Assembly (NCBI GenBank): GCA_005798905.1
Contig: SYIK01000019.1
Location: forward strand, 1-41,329
Length of the DNA: 41,329 bases
Direction: 5' to 3'
Source of the DNA: Bacteroidota bacterium
GTDB lineage: Bacteria; Bacteroidota; Bacteroidia; Chitinophagales; Chitinophagaceae
In this document: piece after piece, positions 26,800-34,730 of the stretch
How positions within the stretch are numbered: position 1 is the stretch's first letter
Layout: every line of letters starts with the position of its first letter
The notes under the pieces: model-generated
The model's input: the letters and a program-made list of their open reading frames with translations, nothing else
Database searches by the model: none
Told to the model about the DNA's origin: nothing
Program-made: the position numbers and the translations under genes

Positions 26800-26807
26800 C
26801 GAAGATA
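26800..26807 (-). promoter_or_regulatory. Putative -7 element of rny promoter
   Basis: Minus-strand TATCTTCG (one mismatch to TAnnTTTG; the same octamer precedes the M20 gene) is about 95 bases before the rny ATG, implying a leader of about 90 bases. Confidence 0.4.
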
Positions 26808-26839
26808 CAAAACGAGCAGCATTACAGAAAATCGGAATT

Positions 26840-26860
26840 GTTGGAGGCGAATCTTCCAAC
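26840..26860 (-). other. Inverted repeat after GNAT gene, possible weak terminator
   Basis: GTTGGA and TCCAAC arms flank a nine-base loop, 4 bases after the GNAT stop. There is no proper T-run downstream on the minus strand, so terminator function is uncertain. Confidence 0.35.
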
Positions 26861-26864
26861 ACAG

Positions 26865-27419
26865 TTACAATTGTATTTTTTTTACCCAATCGTGTTTTTG
26901 AATTAAATATTCAAAATGCGGCAACTGTTTTCCGTCATTTTCAAAATCAACTGAATTTATTTTTATGGCTCCAATTTTTTGTATCGCTAATTGAGAACGA
27001 ATATTTGTTGCACCAATATGAAAATAAACTTTGTCAACAAGATTGAATGCATAATCAAGCAGTATTTTTTTCGTCAACTTGTTGTACTGTCCACCCCAAA
27101 ACTGTTTTGCCAAAAATGTATAACCAATGGATACGCTTGAATTTTCTGGTGAGTAATTGTAATAGCGTGTTGACCCAATAATTTTGTTTGAAGTTTTTTC
27201 AATAATTAGAAAAGCAGTGTTGTGTAAAATAGCTTCATCAAAAAAAAGTTGAAACACTTCTCTTTTGTATCGGTTACTGGATGGATGTTGCTCCCAAATT
27301 AATGGGTCGGCGGCAACTGCAAACAATTGTTCAAAATCGTTTTTGGAAAGAGGTGTTAATTTTATCGTATCATTTTCAAGGTTTTCCGGCCTCCAATTTA
27401 TTGAAACAGTTTTTTCCAT
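26865..27419 (-). CDS. GNAT family N-acetyltransferase (RimJ/RimL-like)
   Basis: 184 residues from the ATG at 27419; a TTG four codons upstream is a less likely start. The layout is that of the RimJ/RimL-type acetyltransferases: ENDTIKLTPLSKNDFEQLF at the N-terminus, IIEKTSNKIIGSTRYYNY (central strands), IGYTFLAKQFWGGQYNKLTK (acetyl-CoA-binding loop and helix) and GATNIRSQLAIQKIGAIKI near the end. The CoA loop is less glycine-rich than the textbook pattern. The acceptor substrate is unknown: protein N-terminus or a small molecule. It follows the M20 dipeptidase gene by 20 bp and is probably co-transcribed with it. Confidence 0.88.
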   Translation of the reverse strand: MEKTVSINWRPENLENDTIKLTPLSKNDFEQLFAVAADPLIWEQHPSSNRYKREVFQLFFDEAILHNTAFLIIEKTSNKIIGSTRYYNYSPENSSVSIGYTFLAKQFWGGQYNKLTKKILLDYAFNLVDKVYFHIGATNIRSQLAIQKIGAIKINSVDFENDGKQLPHFEYLIQKHDWVKKIQL

Positions 27420-27439
27420 TTCTTTTTTCAAAAAATATT

Positions 27440-28813
27440 TTATTCAAAGCTCAATGCAAAATGTTTGTGAAAATGCGGAATGGTTTCAATGCCTTTGTAA
27501 AAATTTTCCAACCCAAATTTTTCATTCGGACTGTGCAGGTTGTCGCTGTCGAGACCGAATCCCATAAACACAATTTTTATTCCCAATTCTTTTTCAAACA
27601 ATGCACAAATAGGAATACTTCCACCACCGCGAACGGGTATTGGATTTTTTCCAAACGTATCATTGATTGCCGCTGCAGCTGCTTGGTAAGCTTTGCTGTC
27701 AACCGGTGTCATATATGGTTCGCCTCCGTGGTGAAGTGTCGCTTTCAATTCTATATTTGGTGGTGCAATCTTTTTTAAATGATTGATAAGTAGTTCTGTT
27801 ATTTCATGACTGTTTTGATTGGGAACCAATCGTGCCGAAATTTTTGCAAATGCTTTTGATGGTAAAACTGTTTTTGCACCTTCGCCGGTATAACCTCCCC
27901 AAATGCCATTGAGTTCAATTGTTGGGCGGATTCCGGTTCTTTCGTTTGTTGTAAACCCTTTTTCTCCCCAAGTTTCTTTTATTCCCAAATCGGTTTTATA
28001 TTCTTCTTCGTTAAATGGTGCAGCCGCCATTAATTTTCTTTCGGGTGCAGTTGCTTCTACTACTTTATCATAAAAATTGGGGATCGTGATTTTATTATTT
28101 TCATCGTGCAATGATGCAATCATTTTTGCGAGAATTGTAATTGGATTTGCAACTGCACCTCCATAAACGCCGCTGTGTAAATCGCGATTTGGTCCCGTTA
28201 CTTCAACTTCGATATAACTCAATCCGCGAACGCCAATATCAATTGATGGATTTTCCAAACTAAGCATGGCGGTATCACTAATAAGCACCACATCTGCTTT
28301 CAATAAATCTTTATTCGCTTTTACAAAATCGGCGAGATGCATGGAGCCCACTTCCTCTTCTCCTTCAATACAAAATTTAATATTTGTACAAAGTGTATTT
28401 GTTTGCACCATTGTTTCCAATGCTTTAACGTGCATGTAAAATTGTCCTTTGTCGTCGCAACTTCCTCTTGCAAAAATTTTTCCTTCTTTAATCACCGGGT
28501 CAAATGGGCCGCTATCCCACAATTCCAGCGGATCGGGTGGTTGCACATCATAATGTCCGTAAACAAGTACAGTTGGTTTTGTTGGGTCAATTATTTTTTC
28601 GCCATAAACAATTGGATGGCCAGCAGTAGAAAAAAGTTCTATTTTATCAGCGCCTGCTTCCAACAATCTTTGTTTTACCATTTCGGCACAGCGCACCATG
28701 TCGGCTTTGTGTTCGTTTCTTGCACTTACGGATGGAATTCGAAGCAGGTCTAAAAGTTCATTTAAAAAACGGTCTTTGTTTTTTTCTTGATAATCTTTCC
28801 AAGCTTGTGACAT
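27440..28813 (-). CDS. M20 family metallopeptidase / dipeptidase
   Basis: Cytosolic zinc peptidase of 457 residues with no signal peptide. The co-catalytic metal site is complete: His87 in GHYDVQPPDP with acidic Asp89, Asp120 in GSCDDKGQ, Glu152/Glu153 in GEEEVGS, Asp180 in ISDTAM and His427 in NLHSPNEKF. A lid/dimerisation domain is inserted at about 205-370 (LHSGVYGGAVANP). It best fits the dipeptidase branch (CNDP2/PepV-like). It is probably first of a two-gene unit with the GNAT gene. A candidate promoter sits 20 bases upstream. Confidence 0.93.
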   Translation of the reverse strand: MSQAWKDYQEKNKDRFLNELLDLLRIPSVSARNEHKADMVRCAEMVKQRLLEAGADKIELFSTAGHPIVYGEKIIDPTKPTVLVYGHYDVQPPDPLELWDSGPFDPVIKEGKIFARGSCDDKGQFYMHVKALETMVQTNTLCTNIKFCIEGEEEVGSMHLADFVKANKDLLKADVVLISDTAMLSLENPSIDIGVRGLSYIEVEVTGPNRDLHSGVYGGAVANPITILAKMIASLHDENNKITIPNFYDKVVEATAPERKLMAAAPFNEEEYKTDLGIKETWGEKGFTTNERTGIRPTIELNGIWGGYTGEGAKTVLPSKAFAKISARLVPNQNSHEITELLINHLKKIAPPNIELKATLHHGGEPYMTPVDSKAYQAAAAAINDTFGKNPIPVRGGGSIPICALFEKELGIKIVFMGFGLDSDNLHSPNEKFGLENFYKGIETIPHFHKHFALSFE

Positions 28814-28833
28814 AAAATAGAAGTTGATTGTGG

Positions 28834-28841
28834 CGAAGATA
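28834..28841 (-). promoter_or_regulatory. Putative -7 element of M20 gene promoter
   Basis: Minus-strand TATCTTCG, 20 bases before the ATG, with a TTG 16 bases upstream. One mismatch to TAnnTTTG. Confidence 0.45.
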
Positions 28842-28899
28842 AGGACAGGATTTTATTCAAATTCTGTTTGAAATTTTACTTTCTTGTATAAAAATATTT

Positions 28900-29421
28900 T
28901 TATGAATCGAGATAAATTTCAAGCAAACCATCGGGAAGTTTTACGAAAACTTCTTTTTTTGTATGATCAATTTTTAAAAGTGTTTCCTCGTGAAGTGGAA
29001 TAAGTACTTCTTTCTTTTTTATTTCAATTCTACAAAGCAATTGATGCGGTTGCTCTACTAATTCAAGAATTTTTCCCAGCACTTCCGATTCGTTGATGAT
29101 GGAATAACCCAACAAATTGACCGGCATTTTTTTTGAAACAAATTTTTGAAAATCTGTTTCAGGAATCCAAACTTCTTTTTGCAAAAGCTTTATGGCGGCT
29201 TCTCTCGTAGCTATTCCTTCTAATTGTAAAAGGGTCTCCGATTCGTTTTTTGCATTTGTTGCCACCACAAACCAAGGTAAAAATGATTGTTTTTTATGCT
29301 CAATAAAAATAGCAACAAGGCCTTTCAAATTTGTCTTTTTACCCAAAGCGTGCTTTAGCAATAATTCTCCTTTTAGCCCAAAGACTGCAACAAGTTTTCC
29401 AATATTAATATAGTTAATCAT
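28900..29421 (-). CDS. rimM: 16S rRNA processing protein RimM
   Basis: Ribosome maturation factor that binds S19 during 30S head assembly. 173 residues (E. coli 182), with the N-terminal RimM barrel (INIGKLVAVFGLKGELLLKH) and a C-terminal PRC-barrel (about 95-170: LLGYSIINESEVLGKILE, then KKEVLIPLHEETLLKID). It lies about 107 bp after rpsP but a strong terminator stands between them. The usual partners trmD and rplS are absent from the neighbourhood. Confidence 0.93.
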   Translation of the reverse strand: MINYINIGKLVAVFGLKGELLLKHALGKKTNLKGLVAIFIEHKKQSFLPWFVVATNAKNESETLLQLEGIATREAAIKLLQKEVWIPETDFQKFVSKKMPVNLLGYSIINESEVLGKILELVEQPHQLLCRIEIKKKEVLIPLHEETLLKIDHTKKEVFVKLPDGLLEIYLDS

Positions 29422-29476
29422 AAAAGTTGAAACAATAAGTAATGACTATCGATAAAAGTAGTTTGAGTTTTCGTAT

Positions 29477-29504
29477 AAAAAAAATCCCAACAAACTGTTG
29501 GGAT
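29477..29504 (-). terminator. Strong intrinsic terminator between rpsP and rimM
   Basis: A perfect nine-base stem (ATCCCAACA / TGTTGGGAT) with a three-base loop and eight T on the minus strand, about 25 bases after rpsP. It either ends the rpsP transcript or acts as an attenuator for rimM. Confidence 0.92.
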
Positions 29505-29528
29505 AATAATTTGTTACTTGTTTTAAAA

Positions 29529-29969
29529 TTAAGCTTCTGCTTCGCCGGTTGCTTCCGTAGCTTTTGGCGCTTCAGGTTTTGCTTTTGGCGCACGGCGTTT
29601 CATGAGCACATCTTCTTTTGTTTTTTTGATTTTTGTTTCGTGCTCGCCATGCCATTTCTGGAATTTTTCGATAGCGGCAGCATTATCAAATAAACCAAGT
29701 TTTACACCGCGCAATAAATGCTTTAAATAAAGTACACCTTTGAAACTTAAAATACGGCGAACCGTATCTGTTGGTTGTGCACCTTTGGTTAGCCATTCCA
29801 ATACTTTTTCGCTTTCTACTTGAATGGTAGCAGGAACTGTAAGCGGATTGTAAGTACCTAATTTTTGAATGAATTTACCATCGCGAGGGCTGCGTGCATC
29901 GGCAACTACGATGAAATAGTATGGTCTTTTTTTAGAACCATGACGTTGTAATCTGATCTTTACTGCCAT
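29529..29969 (-). CDS. rpsP: 30S ribosomal protein S16
   Basis: Primary 16S rRNA-binding protein. The S16 core occupies the first 85-90 residues ([21 protein letters not shown], then [20 protein letters not shown], and the [12 protein letters not shown] segment). The protein is 146 residues against about 82 in E. coli. The extra C-terminal tail is charged and Ala/Pro/Lys/Glu-rich, ending [11 protein letters not shown], and is likely disordered. A well-formed promoter and a short leader hairpin lie upstream, and a terminator directly follows. Confidence 0.97.
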   Translation of the reverse strand: MAVKIRLQRHGSKKRPYYFIVVADARSPRDGKFIQKLGTYNPLTVPATIQVESEKVLEWLTKGAQPTDTVRRILSFKGVLYLKHLLRGVKLGLFDNAAAIEKFQKWHGEHETKIKKTKEDVLMKRRAPKAKPEAPKATEATGEAEA

Positions 29970-30006
29970 AAAATAAAAATTTAAAGGCGTTATTAAAATT
30001 GTTTCT

Positions 30007-30020
30007 CCGATTGAAATCGG
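30007..30020 (-). other. Leader hairpin ahead of rpsP
   Basis: CCGATT and AATCGG arms with a two-base loop lie in the predicted rpsP 5' leader, just after the promoter. A regulatory role is possible but not shown. Confidence 0.4.
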
Positions 30021-30024
30021 GCGG

Positions 30025-30055
30025 CGAAGTTAGGAAAGCTGCGGTGAAGTGCCAA
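30025..30055 (-). promoter_or_regulatory. Promoter of rpsP
   Basis: On the minus strand, TTG (30053-30055), exactly 20 bases, then TAACTTCG (30025-30032), one mismatch to TAnnTTTG. It gives a leader of about 50 bases. Confidence 0.6.
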
Positions 30056-30095
30056 TAAAAAATGAAACTGTTACAAAATTTTAAGAAAAAAAGAG

Positions 30096-31421
30096 TTAAG
30101 GCTTCATTCCTGGCATCATTTTACCCAAAGCATTCATCTTATTTGTGTTCTTCATCATTTCTTTCATTTGGTCAAACTGCTTCATAAATGCGTTTACTTC
30201 GGCAATATTTTTACCCGAACCATTGGCGATTCTTTTTTTGCGGCTCATATCTATTAATTCAGGGTTGGCTCTTTCGGCAGCCGTCATGGAATTAATCATT
30301 GCTTCAATTCCTTTAAATGAATCGTTGTTGATGTCGAGATTTTTTATTTGTTTGCCAACGCCGGGCATCATTCCCAAAAGATCCTTCATATCGCCCATCT
30401 TTTTTATTTGTTCCAATTGTAGTTTAAAATCGGCAAAGTCGAATTTGTTGCGGCGAATTTTACTTTCCAATCTTTTTGCTTCTTCCTGATCGAACTGCGC
30501 TTGGGCTTTTTCTACCAAGGTAGAAATATCTCCCATTCCTAAAATTCGTTGCGCCATTCTTTCGGGATAAAACACATCCAGCGTTTCCATTTTTTCGCCA
30601 CTGCTGATAAATTTTATCGGCTTATTAACAGTGTATTTAATGGAAATTGCGGCTCCTCCTTTTGTATCACCATCCAATTTTGTAAGCACAACTCCTGTAA
30701 AATCAAGTCGGTCGTTGAATGCTTTTGCTGTATTTACAGCATCTTGACCGGTCATGCTATCCACCACAAATAAAATTTCTTGCGGTTGTGCAATCTTTTT
30801 GATATTGGCAATTTCCGTCATCATTGATTCATCAATAGCCAACCTGCCGGCGGTATCAATAATCACTACATTTTTATTAGTTGATTTCGCAGTTGTTATT
30901 GCGTTTTGAACAATACTATTTACGTCTTTATTTTCTGCTTCACTATAAACTTGAACGCCGATTTGTTCTCCTAAAATTCTCAACTGCTCCATTGCCGCCG
31001 GGCGATAAATATCTCCTGCAACCAATAATGGATTTAAGCCTTTTTTGGTTTTTAAATAATTAGCCAGTTTGCCACTAAAAGTAGTTTTACCACTTCCTTG
31101 TAATCCCGAAATAAGAATTACTGCAGGGTTTCCCTTTGCGTTAAAAACCGACTCTTCACTTCCCATCAAAACTGCTAATTCATCTTTAACAATTTTTACC
31201 ATTAATTGGCTTGGGCTAATGGCGTTTAATACTTTTTGACCAATTGCTTTTTCTTTTACGCGATCGGTAAAATCTTTGGCAATTTTAAAGTTCACATCGG
31301 CATCCACCAACGCACGACGAATGTCTTTCACCGTTGCAGCAACGTTGAGCTCGGTTATTCTACCTTGGCCTTTGATGTTTTTAAAGGCGGTTTCTAATTT
31401 TTCTTGTAATGAATTAAACAT
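30096..31421 (-). CDS. ffh: Signal recognition particle protein Ffh
   Basis: SRP GTPase that binds signal sequences and 4.5S RNA for delivery to FtsY. 441 residues (E. coli 453): N domain (1-95), G domain with GLQGSGKTT at about 106-114, DTAGRLAIDE, TKLDGDTKGGAA and FISSGEKMETLDVF, and the Met-rich M domain (about 330-441) ending MNALGKMMPGMKP. It is the 5' neighbour of rpsP, as in the classical ffh-rpsP-rimM order, but 126 bp separate them and rpsP has its own promoter. No SRP RNA gene is seen near it. Confidence 0.98.
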   Translation of the reverse strand: MFNSLQEKLETAFKNIKGQGRITELNVAATVKDIRRALVDADVNFKIAKDFTDRVKEKAIGQKVLNAISPSQLMVKIVKDELAVLMGSEESVFNAKGNPAVILISGLQGSGKTTFSGKLANYLKTKKGLNPLLVAGDIYRPAAMEQLRILGEQIGVQVYSEAENKDVNSIVQNAITTAKSTNKNVVIIDTAGRLAIDESMMTEIANIKKIAQPQEILFVVDSMTGQDAVNTAKAFNDRLDFTGVVLTKLDGDTKGGAAISIKYTVNKPIKFISSGEKMETLDVFYPERMAQRILGMGDISTLVEKAQAQFDQEEAKRLESKIRRNKFDFADFKLQLEQIKKMGDMKDLLGMMPGVGKQIKNLDINNDSFKGIEAMINSMTAAERANPELIDMSRKKRIANGSGKNIAEVNAFMKQFDQMKEMMKNTNKMNALGKMMPGMKP

Positions 31422-31465
31422 AAACGAATTCTATAACTGTCAACGAAGGGTTTAAAAAAGAGGTG

Positions 31466-31473
31466 CAAAGATA
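31466..31473 (-). promoter_or_regulatory. -7 element of ffh promoter
   Basis: Minus-strand TATCTTTG, perfect to TAnnTTTG, 44 bases before the ffh ATG, in the 186-bp divergent region shared with the START-like gene. No TTG box at the ideal spacing. Confidence 0.55.
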
Positions 31474-31607
31474 GGGTTGGAATTACTTTGTAAAAATGGA
31501 ACTACTGCCACGGAAAATAACATCAAGCAAACTTTTAATAAACGTAAACAGAATAATTTTTTTATAAACATTTTATTTTCCTATCATTGCAGCAATTGGG
31601 ATAAAAT

Positions 31608-31991
31608 ATGAGCCAAAAACAATTATTTGAACTTGAATTTCCCGTTCGTTGTTCGCCTGCAATTCTATTTGAATTTCTTTCAAATCCGTCTTCTTTACAA
31701 GAATGGTTTGCCGATAAAGTAAACATCGTTGACGGACTGTATGTGTTTGAATGGAACGGTGCAAATTCAGAAAAAGCACAAGTTGTAGAAAAAGAAAACG
31801 GAGTATTTATACGCTACCATTGGTTGCATTCTGCCAAAGATGAATATTTTGAATTTAGAATTGATAAATCGGAAATAACCAATCAAACTGTTTTGATTGT
31901 GAAAGATTTTGCCGATAAAAAAGAGATTAAAGATCAATCAAGGTTATGGGATTATCAAGTGAAAGATCTTTTTCACCGCTTGGGCAATTAA
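31608..31991 (+). CDS. START-like / AHSA1-type domain protein
   Basis: A single helix-grip (SRPBCC) domain of 127 residues, without signal peptide. FELEFPVRCSPAILFEFLSN and SLQEWFADKVN form the N-terminal strand, helix and the W-x-A-D turn typical of AHSA1-like proteins; the final long helix is SRLWDYQVKDLFHRLGN. I recall this as the Bacteroidota START-like family, with no assigned ligand. It is divergent from ffh and precedes the LptF/G gene by 150 bp, which has its own promoter. A candidate -7 (TATCATTG, one mismatch) lies about 20 bp upstream. Confidence 0.8.
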   Translation: MSQKQLFELEFPVRCSPAILFEFLSNPSSLQEWFADKVNIVDGLYVFEWNGANSEKAQVVEKENGVFIRYHWLHSAKDEYFEFRIDKSEITNQTVLIVKDFADKKEIKDQSRLWDYQVKDLFHRLGN

Positions 31992-32092
31992 GAAATCTGC
32001 TATATTTCTTCAATTGAATTTCGTCTACTATTTTCTTTGTTAATAAGTTCTCAATTTTGTTAGCCAAACAAATCTTGAAGAATCAAAAGCTT

Positions 32093-32100
32093 TATTTTTG
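32093..32100 (+). promoter_or_regulatory. -7 element of lptF/G-osmC promoter
   Basis: TATTTTTG, perfect to TAnnTTTG, with a TTG 15 bases upstream. It is 44 bases before the ATG. Confidence 0.5.
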
Positions 32101-32144
32101 TTTCATTGCTCGGCAATAAACGACTTGTTGCCGAAAATCATTTT

Positions 32145-33581
32145 ATGATAAAAAAATTAGACAAACTTATTATCAAAGCCTTTACAGGTCCGTTTGTTAT
32201 GGTTTTTTTTCTCACATTGATGGTTTTGCTGCTGCAGTATTTTTGGTTATGGGTAGATGAGTTTGTAGGAAAAGGTTTGTCCACAATTATCATTCTTGAA
32301 TTTATTTGGTACCAAATTGTAGTGCTTGTTCCTTTGGCATTGCCGTTGGCAGTATTGCTTTCATCGTTGATGACTTTTGGAAATCTTGGCGAAAGTATGG
32401 AGCTGGTTGCCATTAAATCTTCGGGTATTTCTTTGTTGCGATTTATGCAACCCATTTTTGTTGTCAGCATTTTTCTGTGCGGAATTGCTTTTTTATTTTC
32501 CAATAATATTGTTCCAGTTGCAATATTAAAATCTCAAACATTATTGGCAGACATCGTTTGGGCAAAACCTTCTTTCGATATTAAAGAAGGAGAGTTTTAC
32601 GATAAGATTGATGGATTTTCTATAAAGGTTGGAAAAAAAGAAACGGATAGTATTGTGCACGATGTTATCATTTACGAACGAGGCTACAACAATTTTATGC
32701 AAGATAATTTTACCGTTGCAAAAAGTGGTGTTATGCGTACAACCACCGACAAACGGTTTATGGAATTTCACTTAAAAGATGGTTGGCGTTATCAAGAAAG
32801 GGGTACGCAATTAAGTACTAATACCGAGTTTATACGAATTAAATTCGACGATTATATTAAGCAGTTCGATATTAGTACATTTGGTATGCGTACGCGAACT
32901 TCCGACTCGGTGAATAAAGACAATTTCAGAATGCAAAGTATGCGACAGTTGAATCATGCAATAGATTCTTTAGAAAAAGGGATCACCGATTATTCAAAAA
33001 AAGTAAAACAAGATGTGTTTTCAACTTTTGCTTTTACAAATTATTTAGACAGTTCGTCAAAAAAACAAACAGGATTAAAATTAGATTCCATAAAAAAGTT
33101 TGACCAACTTATCCCCGACAGTGCGATATCGACAGTAAACCAACAAGCAGTATTGCGAATAAATTCGATTACGCTTAACGCAGAAGTTGCAGCATCAGAA
33201 TTTGTCTCTAAACAAAAAGAATTGCGGATGCACAAAATAGAATGGCATAAAAAAATAACTTACTCCGTTGCTTGTTTGGTTTTATTTCTCATCGGAGCCC
33301 CGCTGGGTGCAATTATTAGAAAAGGAGGAATTGGATCTTCTCTTGTATTTGCAGTTGTATTTTTTATGATTTTTTATTTTTTAAATACAACTGGCGAAAA
33401 ATATGCACGAGAAAATATACTTAGTCCTGTTGCTGGTGTGTGGTTGTCTACTTTATTTTTAACGCCGATTGGAATTTTTCTAACCTACAAAGCCATGCAC
33501 GATTCGCAATTGTTCAACAAAGAATTTTATTTTCGATTTACAAGAAAAATGAAACTATTTTTTCAATCAAAAAATAAATAA
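32145..33581 (+). CDS. LptF/LptG family lipopolysaccharide-export permease
   Basis: Inner-membrane permease of the LptB2FG lipopolysaccharide extractor (YjgP/YjgQ family). Start set at the ATG giving MIKKLDKLIIKAF; the longer frame opens with TTG. 478 residues with helices at about 16-36, 52-74, 104-121, 372-391, 397-414 and 428-448. The segment GESMELVAIKSSGISLLRF (82-100) is the coupling helix to LptB. The periplasmic beta domain (about 140-245) is followed by a charged, mostly helical insert (about 250-365) not present in E. coli LptF (366 residues). Whether it is LptF or LptG cannot be told. It abuts the next gene. Confidence 0.93.
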   Translation: MIKKLDKLIIKAFTGPFVMVFFLTLMVLLLQYFWLWVDEFVGKGLSTIIILEFIWYQIVVLVPLALPLAVLLSSLMTFGNLGESMELVAIKSSGISLLRFMQPIFVVSIFLCGIAFLFSNNIVPVAILKSQTLLADIVWAKPSFDIKEGEFYDKIDGFSIKVGKKETDSIVHDVIIYERGYNNFMQDNFTVAKSGVMRTTTDKRFMEFHLKDGWRYQERGTQLSTNTEFIRIKFDDYIKQFDISTFGMRTRTSDSVNKDNFRMQSMRQLNHAIDSLEKGITDYSKKVKQDVFSTFAFTNYLDSSSKKQTGLKLDSIKKFDQLIPDSAISTVNQQAVLRINSITLNAEVAASEFVSKQKELRMHKIEWHKKITYSVACLVLFLIGAPLGAIIRKGGIGSSLVFAVVFFMIFYFLNTTGEKYARENILSPVAGVWLSTLFLTPIGIFLTYKAMHDSQLFNKEFYFRFTRKMKLFFQSKNK

Positions 33582-33974
33582 ATGAAAGTCAGTACAAAGT
33601 GGAATAGTGAGCAACAATTCACAAGTTTTCAAAATGAAAATTCCGTTCAATTGGACGGAAGTCAAAAAAATGGTGTTAGTCCAAAAGCGGTGCTACTTTC
33701 AGGTTTGACTGCTTGTGCTGGAATTGATGTAGTGGAAATTTTAACCAAGATGCGTGTTTCTTTTTCTAATTTAACGATTGATGCCGAAGCGGAACAAACG
33801 GAAGATAGTCCAAAAGTTTTTCAAGAAATTCAACTTACATTTCAACTAAAAACAGATTCTGAAAACAAAGAAAAAGTGATAAAAGCAATTGAACTTTCTT
33901 TAGAAAAATATTGTGGTGTTGCTGCGATGTTGCGAAAAAATTCAGCTATTGTTTACCAACTGATTTTAATTTAA
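33582..33974 (+). CDS. OsmC/Ohr family peroxiredoxin-like protein
   Basis: Cytosolic thiol-dependent peroxidase family, 130 residues. The two active cysteines are present: Cys45 in GLTACAGIDVVEIL and Cys111 in KYCGVAAML, with the family's long central helix and the DAEAEQTEDSPKVFQEIQL strand pair. It more closely resembles the OsmC-like YhfA type than Ohr. The ATG starts at the base after the LptF/G stop, so it is co-transcribed and probably translationally coupled. The 3' end forms half of a terminator hairpin. Convergent with the pseudouridine synthase gene, 8 bp apart. Confidence 0.9.
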   Translation: MKVSTKWNSEQQFTSFQNENSVQLDGSQKNGVSPKAVLLSGLTACAGIDVVEILTKMRVSFSNLTIDAEAEQTEDSPKVFQEIQLTFQLKTDSENKEKVIKAIELSLEKYCGVAAMLRKNSAIVYQLILI

Positions 33975-33992
33975 AATCAGTTTTATTTTTTC
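33959..33992 (+). terminator. Intrinsic terminator overlapping the ends of two convergent genes
   Basis: ACTGATTTTAA and TTAAAATCAGT arms (11-base perfect inverted repeat, one central base) followed by TTTATTTTTT. It includes the OsmC stop codon, and its T-run reads as the final Lys codons of the convergent pseudouridine synthase gene. Confidence 0.75.
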
Positions 33993-34708
33993 AACTTCCA
34001 TTTTTTTAATTGACGAAGCGTTACTTCAATATCCTTTGACAGTGGGGCTTCCAAGTTAATTTCATTTCCTTTTTTATCGGTAAACTGCAATTGATGAGAA
34101 TGCAATGCAAGCCGTTTCAACAATGGTTTTTCTTCTTCTTCGTATTTTGAAAGTTTAAATTTTAATTTAAAAGAAGATAGCAAAATCGGATTCCCGTCGC
34201 CATAAATTGTGTCGCAAACAATGGGGTGGCCAATGTGTTTTGCATGAACTCTTATTTGGTGCATTCTTCCTGTTAAAATATGAAATTGCACAAACGAATA
34301 AATGCCAAAATTTTCAATCAATTCATAATTTGTAATGGAAGGTTTGCCATTTCTATGTACAATCATAGTTCCATTTTTCGCAAAATGTTCGGCAAGCGGT
34401 GCATCAATGGTTCCGTTTTTATTTGCCCAAGAACCAACTACCAAACCGCAATATTTTTTTTTAGTTTTCCGTTCTTCAAATTGAACTGATAAATGTTTGT
34501 GCGTTGTTTCATTTTTCGCAAACACAATCAAACCGCTGGTTTCGCGGTCTAAGCGATGCACAGTGAAAATATTTTTATACTGTTGTTGTAATAATAATTT
34601 TAAAGAAATATCTTTTCCTTCTCTATCAGGTATTGATAATAGATCCGAAGGTTTGTTGAGCGCAATCCAATCAGCTGTTTCAGCAATAATCCAGTTTGAT
34701 AATTTCAT
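33983..34708 (-). CDS. RluA family pseudouridine synthase
   Basis: RNA pseudouridylating enzyme, 241 residues, without the S4 domain. The catalytic motif HRLDRETSGL is at 51-60 with catalytic Asp54, and the family end segment ILTGRMHQIRVHAKHIGHPI follows. A C-terminal charged tail ends KWKLKK. Uracil position not predictable, but 23S rRNA or tRNA are usual targets. It is 22 bp downstream of another pseudouridine synthase gene, with which it likely forms an operon. Confidence 0.9.
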   Translation of the reverse strand: MKLSNWIIAETADWIALNKPSDLLSIPDREGKDISLKLLLQQQYKNIFTVHRLDRETSGLIVFAKNETTHKHLSVQFEERKTKKKYCGLVVGSWANKNGTIDAPLAEHFAKNGTMIVHRNGKPSITNYELIENFGIYSFVQFHILTGRMHQIRVHAKHIGHPIVCDTIYGDGNPILLSSFKLKFKLSKYEEEEKPLLKRLALHSHQLQFTDKKGNEINLEAPLSKDIEVTLRQLKKWKLKK

Positions 34709-34730
34709 AAAGTGTTACAAAAAGTTACAA

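Noticed and set aside
26735-27046. A 103-codon plus-strand open frame upstream of rny
   Set aside because: It is antisense to the GNAT gene for more than half its length; the rest covers the rny promoter and a hairpin.
31422-31607. An SRP RNA or other structured RNA gene beside ffh
   Set aside because: No conserved SRP hexaloop or GGAAG-type motif is visible; the region is accounted for by divergent promoters.
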